Source: Balanoglossus misakiensis
Lineage: Eukaryota; Hemichordata
Reading direction: 5' to 3'
DNA length: 64,000 bases
NCBI GenBank assembly: GCA_040954595.2
Contig: CM082587.2
Coordinates: forward strand, 6,262,001-6,326,000
The translations under genes and the position numbers were made by a program. The notes beneath the pieces were generated by a model. That model worked only from the letters and a program-made list of their open reading frames with translations, had not been told where the DNA came from and did no database searches. This document shows, one piece after another, positions 1-12,100 of this stretch (the first letter of the stretch is position 1; the number at the start of each line of letters is the position of its first letter).

Positions 1-168
1 TTTCTCGACAATGACACAAGGAAGAGATCATGTGTGAAAACCACAATTTACATTCAAAACTTGGTTAACGCTCCGTTTATCAATGTTTCAAAATTCTTGA
101 AAGTTTCCACCATAGCCATCCAAGAGAAGTGAGTTACTAATACTGCCTGTGCATTGTGCCTCTCTCAC

Positions 169-3100
169 CTCAGCAGCATCTTCATCCTTGCCGTAATCTT
201 CACTTCCAGCGATGGGTTCTTTTTCCTTCATCCAAGACTCTGCCTCGTTGGCGTCGGCAAAGTACTGGTGCGCTTGGAGAGAGTCTTCCAGATCTTGCTT
301 ACGTTGGTATGCCTTGTCCTGCAGTCATGAAAAAAAAAATAATAATAAACAGATGAAGCAAATTTGAATGCATATTAAAATAATCCAATTAAATCAATTC
401 TCTTTGGTAAAAATTATTCTGTGTACACTGCTTCATAACGCACAGCGTGTTGGTACTTAAAATCATACAACTTTTACCTTGATTTCTACTGAACTTTGGG
501 GGTGGGGGTCGGTTTGTGTGTTTCAAAGAAGGTTAGAAAACTACCATAGGAGAGAGCAGGAAAGCTGCAAGACGTCGTGACTCACCTTCAGTTGCTGCCA
601 CTTGTCTTGCAAGCCAAGGATTTTCAGCTGAATATCATCAGCGGCAAAGTGACCTACAAAGTAAAGACAAGAAGCACATCTTTTAGGCTCCCCAAGTGTA
701 CAAAACAATACAAGTTGGGGGAGTGATGGCTACATGAAAACCCAGAAGATCTGAAGTATGTTTGATTCTGCTCAATTCCAGCATAGTTGTATGTGAGAAC
801 AATCATTTTGGGAGACATCAACAAATCATACTAGTAAGAATGGCCACTGCAGAACCAATGGTGAAGATTCACTTTGATGAAAGCTACTTAAGGAACCATT
901 ATCAGTATCAATCATCTTACTGACTATCTTTTGAACGACAGCATTTCACGATCCTCACTTACCTTCACCGACCATGTCCTGACCAATCTGGCACACGACC
1001 TTGATGCGCTGCTCATGGCCGCCGAGCTCGGCCTGCAGGGCCTGGTGTTTCTTCAGCAGATTCTGCACACCGATCAGATCGCGCCCGCGGTTCGTGGACG
1101 CGGCGATGGGCTCCTTCTCGCGGATCCACGCCTCCTCGTCCTCGATGTCGCGGAACAGCTGGTGCAGACGTTTGGAGTCTTCCAGTTTCTGTTTACGTGC
1201 TTGCAAGGGCCCCTGAGGTGGAAAAAAAATTATCGTATAAGACTCGAAAGTGGTGGCGAATTTATCCATACCCTTGACACCGATTTAATACAGACAGCTT
1301 GTGCTGTACCAGAACAATTCCCATGTGGTCAACTATACCTGTTAGAAGTAAAAATGGATGAAGTTGTAGACTCTTGCCAAAGAGGAACAGCGAACAAGAT
1401 AACAGCACAGCGGGAAACTACAGGCGTTTCAATGAAATGCCTACATTTCATCATTAAGCAGCTTGTGTGTTTGTTTCAATTTTTATCACACTGCCCTATC
1501 AGATGTCATCCGTGAGAATTTTAATTTAAACAGATTAATTTACTTTACCCTGATCAATATCGATTCTGTTGACTCTGCACCGCGATATCAACCAGAGTTT
1601 AAATTTTACTGTCTCATTTCTAAATATTGAATTTTTGTGACTTTTTTTTCTGAATCACTCACACAGAGCTTGGAAGAACAAATTTCACCATGTGTAAATC
1701 TGAGATCAGACTCTCACCGTCATGTTAATAAACACCACTTTGCTTGTGCCACCAATTTATCGGTCTCATCCCAGACTTACACATGTTGTGTAGCTGCCTA
1801 CGCAAATCATTTCGCAAGTATTTTCCCTGTCTGGACGCTGTCTTGTATTTGCTTATTCAACACATGGCAAGGTCTGACGTTCCCAGCATTCAGTGTCGTG
1901 CCACCAATGGTTTCGTGAACCCCCACATTTGATCCGTATATAATTGTGTGTGGTACAAGCCTTACGCCTAGACACGTGACAAACGTCTAGCATTTGGACT
2001 TTGTTGTACCTTTCAGTGATTTCAACAACAACAAAACTCTGAAAGGAGTGCATTATTGCATGATTGAAAACAGGACACAGTATGCCATCGTTAGTCGGTA
2101 CTACCATAGTCACGTGACCTTCCTGTAGGGTTGTGAAAGGCGGAGCTTTTGAGTCGTCAGTCAAAGACGAATTTGTTCACTCAATGTCAATCATTTGTAC
2201 TGAGAGCCAATCATTCACCACTATCAACTTCTTTTGACTTGAATTTAACCCTGTTCTCCCCATTTCACTGTATAATGGTTTGGCCCAACCAATGAGTGAA
2301 AGATAACTGGACCAATGTATAGGAATGACGATGAAGTTATTGTTGATGTATACAGCTAAGTACAGAAAATGTGGTACAACACATTCTTTCAGTGGACCAT
2401 TATACAAGTAAATGGGAAAGAAAACTGAAATGTGAACGATTTACTCAGTGATTTTAGTTGCTTTGTTAGATTTTCAAGAGCTCCGCCTCCTTAACAGTTT
2501 TGGTGCCCTCACAAAGTCACATTAGACCTCCTTTCCCGTGAGACTGAGAGTACATGTATTTGATTGGTGGTTAATGTAGATTGTTACATGCAATATATTG
2601 TGCATTAAATGACAATGTTCATTCTTTGATTCCTTTGAGATAAAAGATCATCTACCATTTGAAGTTGTTTGAGATTCTTGGGATCTAAGAACTGAAATGA
2701 AATCATTTGGATAAGAAGGAAACAAAACAAAACAATACCAATGAGATGAAATGAAAAAAAAATGTCATAAAAAGTGTCATATGAATGAAAACTGTCTCAA
2801 AATGTGCCATTTTTTTTTTTTTGCAGCTGTAAACATTTCACTGCAAGAATTCGTCAACCAATGGCTGTGCATGCAAAAAACTTGCAACTTATCAAGCAAA
2901 TTCACTTCAATTCTCTATATTTTGACTACAGCAGCTGTAAAAACAAACAACACAATTTGAGGAAAATATCTGCAAGCTTGTGAGCCTGTCTTGATTATTT
3001 TGCAGTGGCCTAGTAAAATCGCAACTTCAGAATTCTCTTCATTGATTTTTAAGGTGTGTTAATCTTTGTTCTGTTATGTGTTTGAGACGTGTGTGTGTGT

Positions 3101-6100
3101 GTTTGCATGCATGCACGCACACAAACACACACATGCACGCAATTAACATAATAATATGTGCTCCTAGAGTTTGGTACAAATTTGGTGGTTTTGTACCTTA
3201 CTGTTGTGGTTGATGACATTTTAAAATTATCCTGTGACGGGCGTGAAATATAAAGCTGATTAAAGAAATCTCAGAAGATCTTTACTCAAACAAAAATTTT
3301 ATCTATTGGAGATTGTATTAATCGAACAGAATGAAAAGACATTAATTGCAGGATAATGTGTTAGTTACTGTTAAAATTGACGACATTCCATTTGTTGAAC
3401 AGCTACCATTTCAGAAATCAATCTTAAATAATGCAGCTGAATTATCACCTAGGTGACTCCTCTAACTTTCAAAATTGTCATCTGACCAAACAGAGAATCT
3501 CAAATAGAAGAGTGACTGTACATATATCCCGCTCAATTTGTGCTGAAGTTAGACTGTGACTCATTTTCCACCTTTACAGATTGTTCAATTTGAGTTGACA
3601 CATTCTAGTTTACAAATGCTATGCACACTACATTGTTACACATAACTGAGGAACTAACATCTTTCCACGTTTTCTCTTGGAGTTGTTGATTTTTCACCCC
3701 CCCCCCCCCCCAAAAAAAAGTAATGAAACTGTAATGACAAGACCAAGCAAACTACCCTCCCTCCATCAGTAAAAAAAGTCAAAAATCCGTGCAAATGACC
3801 GATCTGAGAAGGAAAACTGAAAACTGAATGTCTATCAGTGAAGATGCAGAAAAGATGAGATGATTAAATACAGATCCATTAACCATATGAGAGAAATGCG
3901 AAGAAGACGGTTATGAGTTAAAAGCTACTAATCTCTTAATTCTGGGGGCAAAACGCCCAGGTGACCTTTGACCTCTTTTACTCACCAACATATTAGCGCT
4001 CTGAGCCTGGAAAACAAATTTGAATTACATGAATGGTTTTTCAGTGTCTTTCTCAAATTTCCCATCTCAAAATAGGATTATCATATTGTATCCTATGTAG
4101 GTCTACACCAAATTACACCAAAATAGTAGAAATCTCTTTTACTCATAAAATCTTCAAAAAGTAGGGGATTAATCCCATGTTGTGGTTTGCGTTTATCAGC
4201 CACTTTGGGCATTTACAGTTACTGATCTAATCTTGATCAAAGCGATCAACTGTAATGCCCAGAGCTGATGTAGAACATTGACAGAAGTTGAGAAAAATCG
4301 TGAGTGGTTTTCAACGCAGCATGAAAAATCACCGGACTCTTTTTTCCAAAACCATCCACATCAAAAACATGATTTTTTTTATAAAGAATTTTGGCAAAAT
4401 TTCAATTATTTTGAACGAAAAAAATAGATTTAAAGTCTGTCTGACTACTAAATCAAAATCCTGTAATAATAAAGGTACAACAGATACAATAATGAAGTAA
4501 CCGGCAAAGATTCTGAAAATCCTGACTTTCAAACAAAACAAAAATACCCACCTGCAAAGCCTCATATCTTTGAACCAGTTGTTCTTCCTTGCCTTTGATG
4601 GTGTCGGCATCAAAGTGACCAGCTTCCAGAAACTGTTGTGTCTGGATCTTCACAGCGTCAATGCGGTCCTACAGACAGACAATGAAATGTTGGTGGTCAC
4701 ATTTCAGAAAAGAATTTCTGTAACTGCATATCTGGTGAAACCCAGAATTTAAAGACCACAGTATAAACACAAAACCGTGTGATAATAAACAATAATCTGT
4801 GCTCTCGTCTGCACTAGTAACAGTCATAATTTATGACAAATAATAAGTGTATGATCAGAGATTTATTTGTACTCACTAATTTTATAAAACCCAAATTTTC
4901 AAATTCACTAACAATCAGGGAAAGCCAGGGAGATTACAGGAACTACACATATTCGTATGTTAACATTTATTTATGTGAACACACAAACATACTTCATGTG
5001 CAATCACACCAACACATAACATACCTTACAATTACATGCAGTCACATGAACACATTTCTTGTTTACTCCCATGACACACAAACACATACCTTATGTGCGG
5101 ACACATCGGCTTCGACAAGAGCATGCTTCTTCTGCAAGTTGTTGACACTGGTCAAATCTTTGCCAAAGTCCTCGGAGCCGAGACAATTTTCCAACTCGGA
5201 CAGCCAGATTTCAATGTCCTCGATGTTACGGTTGAACTGCTGCTGTTGGGAAGCTTCTTTCAGTTTAGACCCTGGAAAACACAAAGGAAGTCCCTTCAAT
5301 AATCGAACGACAACACTAGAAACTTTCACAACTTGTCAAAGTTAATCCTTTCACCCCCACTTGCCTCTATAGAGGTCCAACTCTACCATAGCAAACAATG
5401 GGTTGGGATCAAACCATGGTAGTGTATGGGTTAAAAGGAGTCTTTGAATAATTGGTTATTTGGTACATCATGTCATTTGTCAATGCTTCTACTCATACAG
5501 AAAAAAATATTGCTTTTTTTTGATAGTGTCCAATGTCCTAAGAGAGCATTGTGTAGTTTCTACAGGGTCAACAGAACTCGACAATCTTTTACAGCAAGGA
5601 TCACCCCCACATTAACAACATAACTTCATAGAACAAACACATGATTACAACAATGAGAACTTTCTCTGGATAGAGAGGTACATACAGAGATGCCACCATA
5701 TCACCCTACCTTTGTTTCCGGTCTGTTCCAGCAGTTGTTGCCAGAGAATATCGATTTCATCCAGCCTCTCTTTGATTTGGTCTGAGGCGTAGTGATCGGC
5801 CGTGATCAGTTCCTGTCCGACTTCCCTCACGGCTTCAATGCGCATCTGATTGGCCGTCAGCTCAGCCTCGAAGGCCTGGTGTTTCTGGCTTTTGCCTTGC
5901 AAGTTAGTCGGGTCCTGCACAGTCAAGGACAAGAAGAATAGAATTAGACATCACAGTGTAAAAATTTTCATGGAGAGACAATCAACCAAATTACCATTTC
6001 AAATTTCGTTTTGCTGTTGTTTCTGTTGAAATCCAGCAAAGGTTTTCAAGATATCATGGCTGATCTTCCGTAGCTGATCTTTGATTTCAATTTTCTCTAC

Positions 6101-9100
6101 TACAATCAGGGTCCACTACGCTTAAACTCACTCGAAATATTCAAGACTACCACAAATTCAAGGGCTGACAAGACAGCTATTTCATTAAATTTTTCACAAT
6201 CATCCAGATTTTGCCCAACTTACCCTGTAGGACTCATCTGAAGCACTCTTCAGTTTCTCGCTGATCCATCCCTTCACATCATCTGCATCACGGTCAAACA
6301 TCTGAAGCTTGTAGGATTCATCCAGTTTCAACTTGCGAGCATTGGCACGCTCGATGAGGGCAGCACGTCTGGCAAGCAGCTGTTTCATGAAAAAAAATAT
6401 TGTTGTCACAATTTTTTTTGAAACTACATCAGAGGTTGTTGAAAAACAGTTGAACCATGTCGTGAAAGTGATGTCACATTCTTTTTATAAATTCACATTT
6501 TGAAGTTCACTCCTTACTACTCACATTGTCTCTGCATGTTGAAACGTCGTCGGCAGCATAATGCTCACTCTCCACCAGTTTAGTGGCAAAGTCATCCAGG
6601 GCCTGGTTAAAAAACAGGAACCAAGTCAGTTCACAAAGTCAAACTCTTACATCATCAGACAGGTAGCATGTCAGTGAATTCTGATTGGCATGTTTTACAT
6701 TCAGAAAGGTTTAGGATTTTCCCCTTCATCTTCTAAATGAATGTCATTTGACAGGACGCATAGCTGTTATTGCTTAATTGCTGTGCTACTGATTTAATGG
6801 TAAAATACACTGTCATTTCTTGCAATTGAAATTTTTTCTGCACTTACTTTGATTTTCTCTTCTTGGGCAGCCAGGGATTTTTCAAAGTCTTCGTGTTTCT
6901 TGATCAACGCTTCCACGCTGTCCAAGGAGTCACCTAAATCTTCATTGGCAAGGAATGCCTGGGGAAAGCACAAAGTGACGGAACAAAAAATTATTAATTT
7001 TCACCAGTCTGATTTATGGTGCAACTTGGGCAATGTTGACACCTGTGAATCTCACAGATACCAGAAACTAACAAAATTCTCAGCCGTGGCGCAGAAAGCT
7101 TCCACTTTGGCTGACCAACTCGTGGCCATGCGTATTTGTTAATTAATTAAATCAAACACTGCTCAGTTCAACATTCTGGAAAACAAATCCTGGCTGAATA
7201 CATACACACTGACACGATTCCAGATTTCCAACACAGCCAAAGATCCTTATTCCACATGTTTCCAACACGAAAATACAGATGCATCTTTAAAGCACACGTA
7301 CCTCCTGTTTGCTCATCCAGGTGTCAGCTTGCTCGGTGTCACGGTAGAACAGCTGCAGATCCATGCACTGTTCGTACTGGTTCTGACGCTCCTGCCACAA
7401 CTCCAACAGTGTGGTCTTCTCGTTGGCCAATACCACCAGCTGCAGAGAAACAAGAAAATGATGGTGGTTACACGTGGATACAAGATGTTCCCATGGCCAC
7501 AGATATACAGTAACACCTGTCTCAACTGAACCCTGTCTGATCTGGAAACCTGTCTATACCGAACACATTTTCAGTCCTTTTCACATAGAACCACATGTTA
7601 AAAGAACCTCTATGAAACAGACACCTCTGAAAGAGCGAACAATTTCTTCAGTCCTTTGACGTCCAGTTTAATCAGGGTGTCACTGGTATCGCATCTACAC
7701 AGGAACATACTGCCTGTGTAATATTCCATCACAATATAATTATGCAATTGTTATGTTAATGTAAGTCTATTATTATGCTCAGACTAAAGAATAGTAGCCC
7801 TATGCTTTAATTGCTCTGGGGAGTACGTTGCTATGACAACACCCACCTTTTCAGAGACTTCCTCCGAGGCATAGTGGCCAGAGTTCAGCAGATCCTGGCC
7901 TGCAGCAGCAGTTGTTTTGAAGCTGTCCTCACGAGCATCAATTTCACCCTGCAATCAAAACACATCGTTATATAAATATCAGAGAAACATGGGCAAATGT
8001 AAGTTTATAAGGGTGATTATATCCCATTTATAAAAGTCACAGATCCAATAGTAAGAATGATGCCACCTTTAGCAAGAGATCAACTTTTGTTTTGTAATAC
8101 TGGATTCTAACATTTCAATTTTGTGCAACTGGACTTGATATTTCTGTTGCACAACATCCAGCAAGCAATCAGATACAACAGCCATGCAACAAATTTTTGG
8201 CATAGGCTCATTCTAGTCAAATGTTAATTTTAACCCCACATTCTGAAATCCTTCAAACCTTGTGTTCTTGGTGTCGCTCCAAGAGGGCTTCGGCCCCGGC
8301 CACGTCCTTGGCCAGCTCGTCGGCCGTGATCAGCGCCTTCATGTCGTGGATCCAGGAGATCAGATCCCGGAAGTCGGCCAGGAAGCGGTGCAGCTTGTAG
8401 GAGTCCTCCAGCCGGGTCTTGCGCTCCTGGGCCTTGGTCGTCAGCTGGTTCCAGTTGGTGTTGATCTCCTCCTTCTTGGCCTGGATCTCCGGGGCGTTGT
8501 CCGTGTGGATTTCCTGGAGTCTGTCCGCTTCCACTGTCAGCGTGGACACCTGTGTGTGCAACCCGGAATGATATCCCAATGTCACCCAGGATCAATAATC
8601 TCAGATAAACTCACCCAAAATCTAAATGACACTGTCATTAACAAACCAGAACTTATTTCAAAGTCATTAAATCACTATCCTCAACTAACAGCTGCGGTAC
8701 TGTAAAATCTGATCCCATCATATGGTCTACACCTAAAACTCACAGCAGGTGAATCTGAATTTGACCATACCTTATCGTCCAAGGCAGCTAGATCACGCTC
8801 CAACCCTTCGTGTTTGCGCTGCAACGCCTGCACACTGGCTAAATCACGCCCATAGTCATCAGACGACATCACGGAATCCTTCTCGTTGATCCAACTTATG
8901 GTCTCATCAGCATCTCTGTACAGAAACAACAAACGTGTCAAAGTTGAATACATGCACTCATTTCAAAACAACAGATTCGCACCTAACCATTGTGGGTAGA
9001 GGGTTAATCACAGTGAAATTGACAAGTTTCATGCACTCTAATACAACAGAGTGATAAGACAGACATTGATGATACCAAGCATGATGATGTAACTATGATA

Positions 9101-12100
9101 ATCAATGTGTAATAATTCATAGCAATTTTCATTTTCACAGAATGAACTCAACACCAACTTCTCCACCTCACAGGTCAATATTTACTGTCATTTGACACAA
9201 TCTAACGTCTTTCGACCACTGACCTGTTGAATTTCTGAATTTCCATAGCTCCAAACAGCTTCTCCTGTCTGGCCAATGCCAAAGCCTTCAGTCTCTCCCA
9301 TGCTTCGTTCAATTCCTGCAAGTATAAGGCAAAGTCACACAATGTTTGCTTGTGTTCTTGTTTGTCATATTAGGAACCCTTCATTTAAACAGTCACATTT
9401 TGCATACTTTTTCCAGTACTATATTTCACAATAAAAAAAATATGATTCTGCACGCAAAGAACACAGAAACACAAAATGCCCTAGGTAACTTTGCCATACC
9501 ATCACTGGGACATCAATCTTTTCACATGCAATGGGTGTTTGAATCTCATTTTAAGCGAAAGAAAAGATTCTTACGGCTTGTCTGGTGGAGATGGTGTCCG
9601 ATTCAGGATGTTCCTCTGCAATCAACGTGTCAGCCTCTGTGTTGACTTCAATCACTCTGTCTTCGTGTGACTGCAGATCCTGGATCCGGGAGAGAACAGA
9701 AAATTTGTCAAACATCTTCACAGTCGGACTGTATGCATACACACTACACCTGGTACTTCACCAGGGAAAAACTGATATTTTTTTCCTTTCAAATTTTGCA
9801 GAAAAAACTCAAGGATGAACCACAGTTACTACTATTTGTAATAAATGCTGCACTTACAACAATAACTCAAATTTGAAAAATGCAAATGGTACTCACTCTC
9901 TCAGAAAAGTCTGTGTACAGATTTCGTAATTTTGCCAATTTTAACCTTTTCACCCCCCTGTTTCCCTCTATACGGACCAATACATGGTCCCACTTTCCCA
10001 TAGACAATTCACGCACAACTTACCTTTTGGAATTCATCAAATTTCTTCTGAAGGACTTCAACATGTTCCAAGTCAACTCCAGTCTCCACTGAAGCACAGA
10101 ATGCTTCCTGTCAGGGGAGAAACAAAAAGTGAACTCATCAAAACCAAGCATGGAATGCTTTAAAATAAATTCCTTTTAAATGTATAAGCACTAGATCAGT
10201 AGATTCGGGGGGAACCCCTCAAATATAAATTTTATCTTCAATTTGCACAATTATTTCATTTATCAACCATACCACTGTCTTTCCATCTGCTAAAGTCTTA
10301 TACATGTAGTCCTATAAAACAACACTTCAGTTGTGATTCCATTAGAATGTGGTAAAGCCTGGATTCAAACTTGTCATTCTCCGTACCACATTACCCCCTC
10401 ACACGGAGCTGTATAAAGTCAGTCATGACAAACTCATCCCTTTACACTTTATGTGGAGTGACAGAAAATCGAAAATATTCACCTTATCCTTGATCCAGTA
10501 CATGACCTCATCACATTCACGCAGGAAATGCACCAGTTTCTGCGCCTGCAGCAGCTTGATTCCCTTCTCACGCAGTTTGGACAACAACAGTTCCCACAGA
10601 CGGTGCAGTTCTTCCAATCGTTTCTGGAAACGGAAAGTGCAATCGCTTACTACATTGTCTATCCAGGAGTACATGCATTTTAACACAATGAAGGAAGTTC
10701 GCAAGTTTATGACTTTGGCAGGATTATCACCCTTCACGAGAGATAGTCATGAGGAATTTCATAAGCTCAACACAAAGCAAAATGCAGTTTCTAACTGGAT
10801 CAGCACGGGGCTAACTCAAAGCCAGGCTTGGTTTGCCTGGTGGCAGCCAAGTTACTGTAGCTGCTCTTTGTCACTATGCTGGAACATATTCATTGGCATA
10901 CAGCTACAGCTACATACACAAATAACAAGCCGTTGTCTGGGCCAGCGAAGTGCTACCACTGCTTTAACATTGGGTTAGCCCAGTGTCAGCTAACTGGAAA
11001 GGGACTTTTTGGATTCACTCTGTAACACGACAAAGCAGAATGGGAAAAGAACTTGGCCAGATACCTGGATGATCTCTGATGCAAAGTGTTGAGAATTGAT
11101 CATCTGCATCCCATCTTTGTCCAACTCTTCTATGGCGTTGCTGTGAGCAGCCACTTCAGCCTCGAAGGCTTGGTGTTTCTGCAGCTTGCCCTGTAAAAGC
11201 GTAAATCAAGTCAGTCTCGCTGATTTGGGGATTTCACTCCTGGTTTTGGTAAACGATTCTTTCATGTGAGATTCCATCAACTATTCTTCCCCGCTTTCTG
11301 AATATAATATCTAGACATGTACTGACTGTATTAAAGGGGCAAAGTCATCGGATTTTCAAAGGTTTTGCGTGTAATTCTACAAAATGAATAAATTTGTACT
11401 GTTGGGTTTCTGACAAAGTACAGGGAAGGTACATGTATTACCTAGACAGTGGTCTTTGAAAATGGCAACCAAGGCTGCCGAGTTACGGAATCAAAGATTG
11501 CATCACAAATATATGAAAGGAACAAGTGAAGGTGCGTTTGATGTTATTGCTAGATGATTTGGACAAATATTGATCGTAACATTCACACATGACTGTCATG
11601 CAACGAGTACCAATGCAAAAACAGAGAAATTACACTCATGGGAATACACAAGTACAATCCGCATTCTGTTAACAAGTTATTACATATCTGACGAGATTTC
11701 TACCATATATAATCTTTTGCTACTAAGACTCTATCAATTGTCTCGAATAACAATTTCGGAAGAACTGCAGAGATGATGTTGTTGTGAAATTTGTTCGTAT
11801 CCTCACCTACAAAAGACATTTATTTCACACACTTGTCAGTGAACATGCTGATGAAGATGAAAGCATTCAGGCAAAGCATGACAAAGAGCCAGGCAAGGGT
11901 TAAGTCAATGACACAACAATGCCGCATGGATGAAGGTAAGCTACTGCCTTCACAGCGCCCTCTATAGTTATGTGCCTCAGATCGTCTTGTGTCAACAATA
12001 GACATGACAGGCTGATGGTACTACATCCAAGTGATTTCAAGCTTTGATAGATCGTTGGGGATCACTTAATAACACGAGCTCATAACATGAGAGAGAACAG

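Larger units (their letters stand above)
1213..4551. other. Large alpha-spectrin intron
   Basis: A 3.3-kb intron between the exons ending EALQ and starting GPLQARKQ. It contains the two candidate microexons, an alternating purine-pyrimidine hairpin tract near 3090-3140 and a C homopolymer near 3700. Long open frames here show no recognisable protein family. Confidence 0.8.

Noticed and set aside
931-1515. 194-residue plus-strand open frame
   Set aside because: It is the antisense shadow of the alpha-spectrin exon at 963-1212 and resembles no protein family.
2240-2290. Possible eighth copy of the TTAA-flanked MITE
   Set aside because: Only ttaaccctgttctcccc and a tataatggt segment match; too degraded to call.
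8230-8595. 121-residue minus-strand open frame rich in Gly/Pro/Asp
   Set aside because: Wrong frame over alpha-spectrin exon 8259-8549; the true frame encodes a spectrin repeat.
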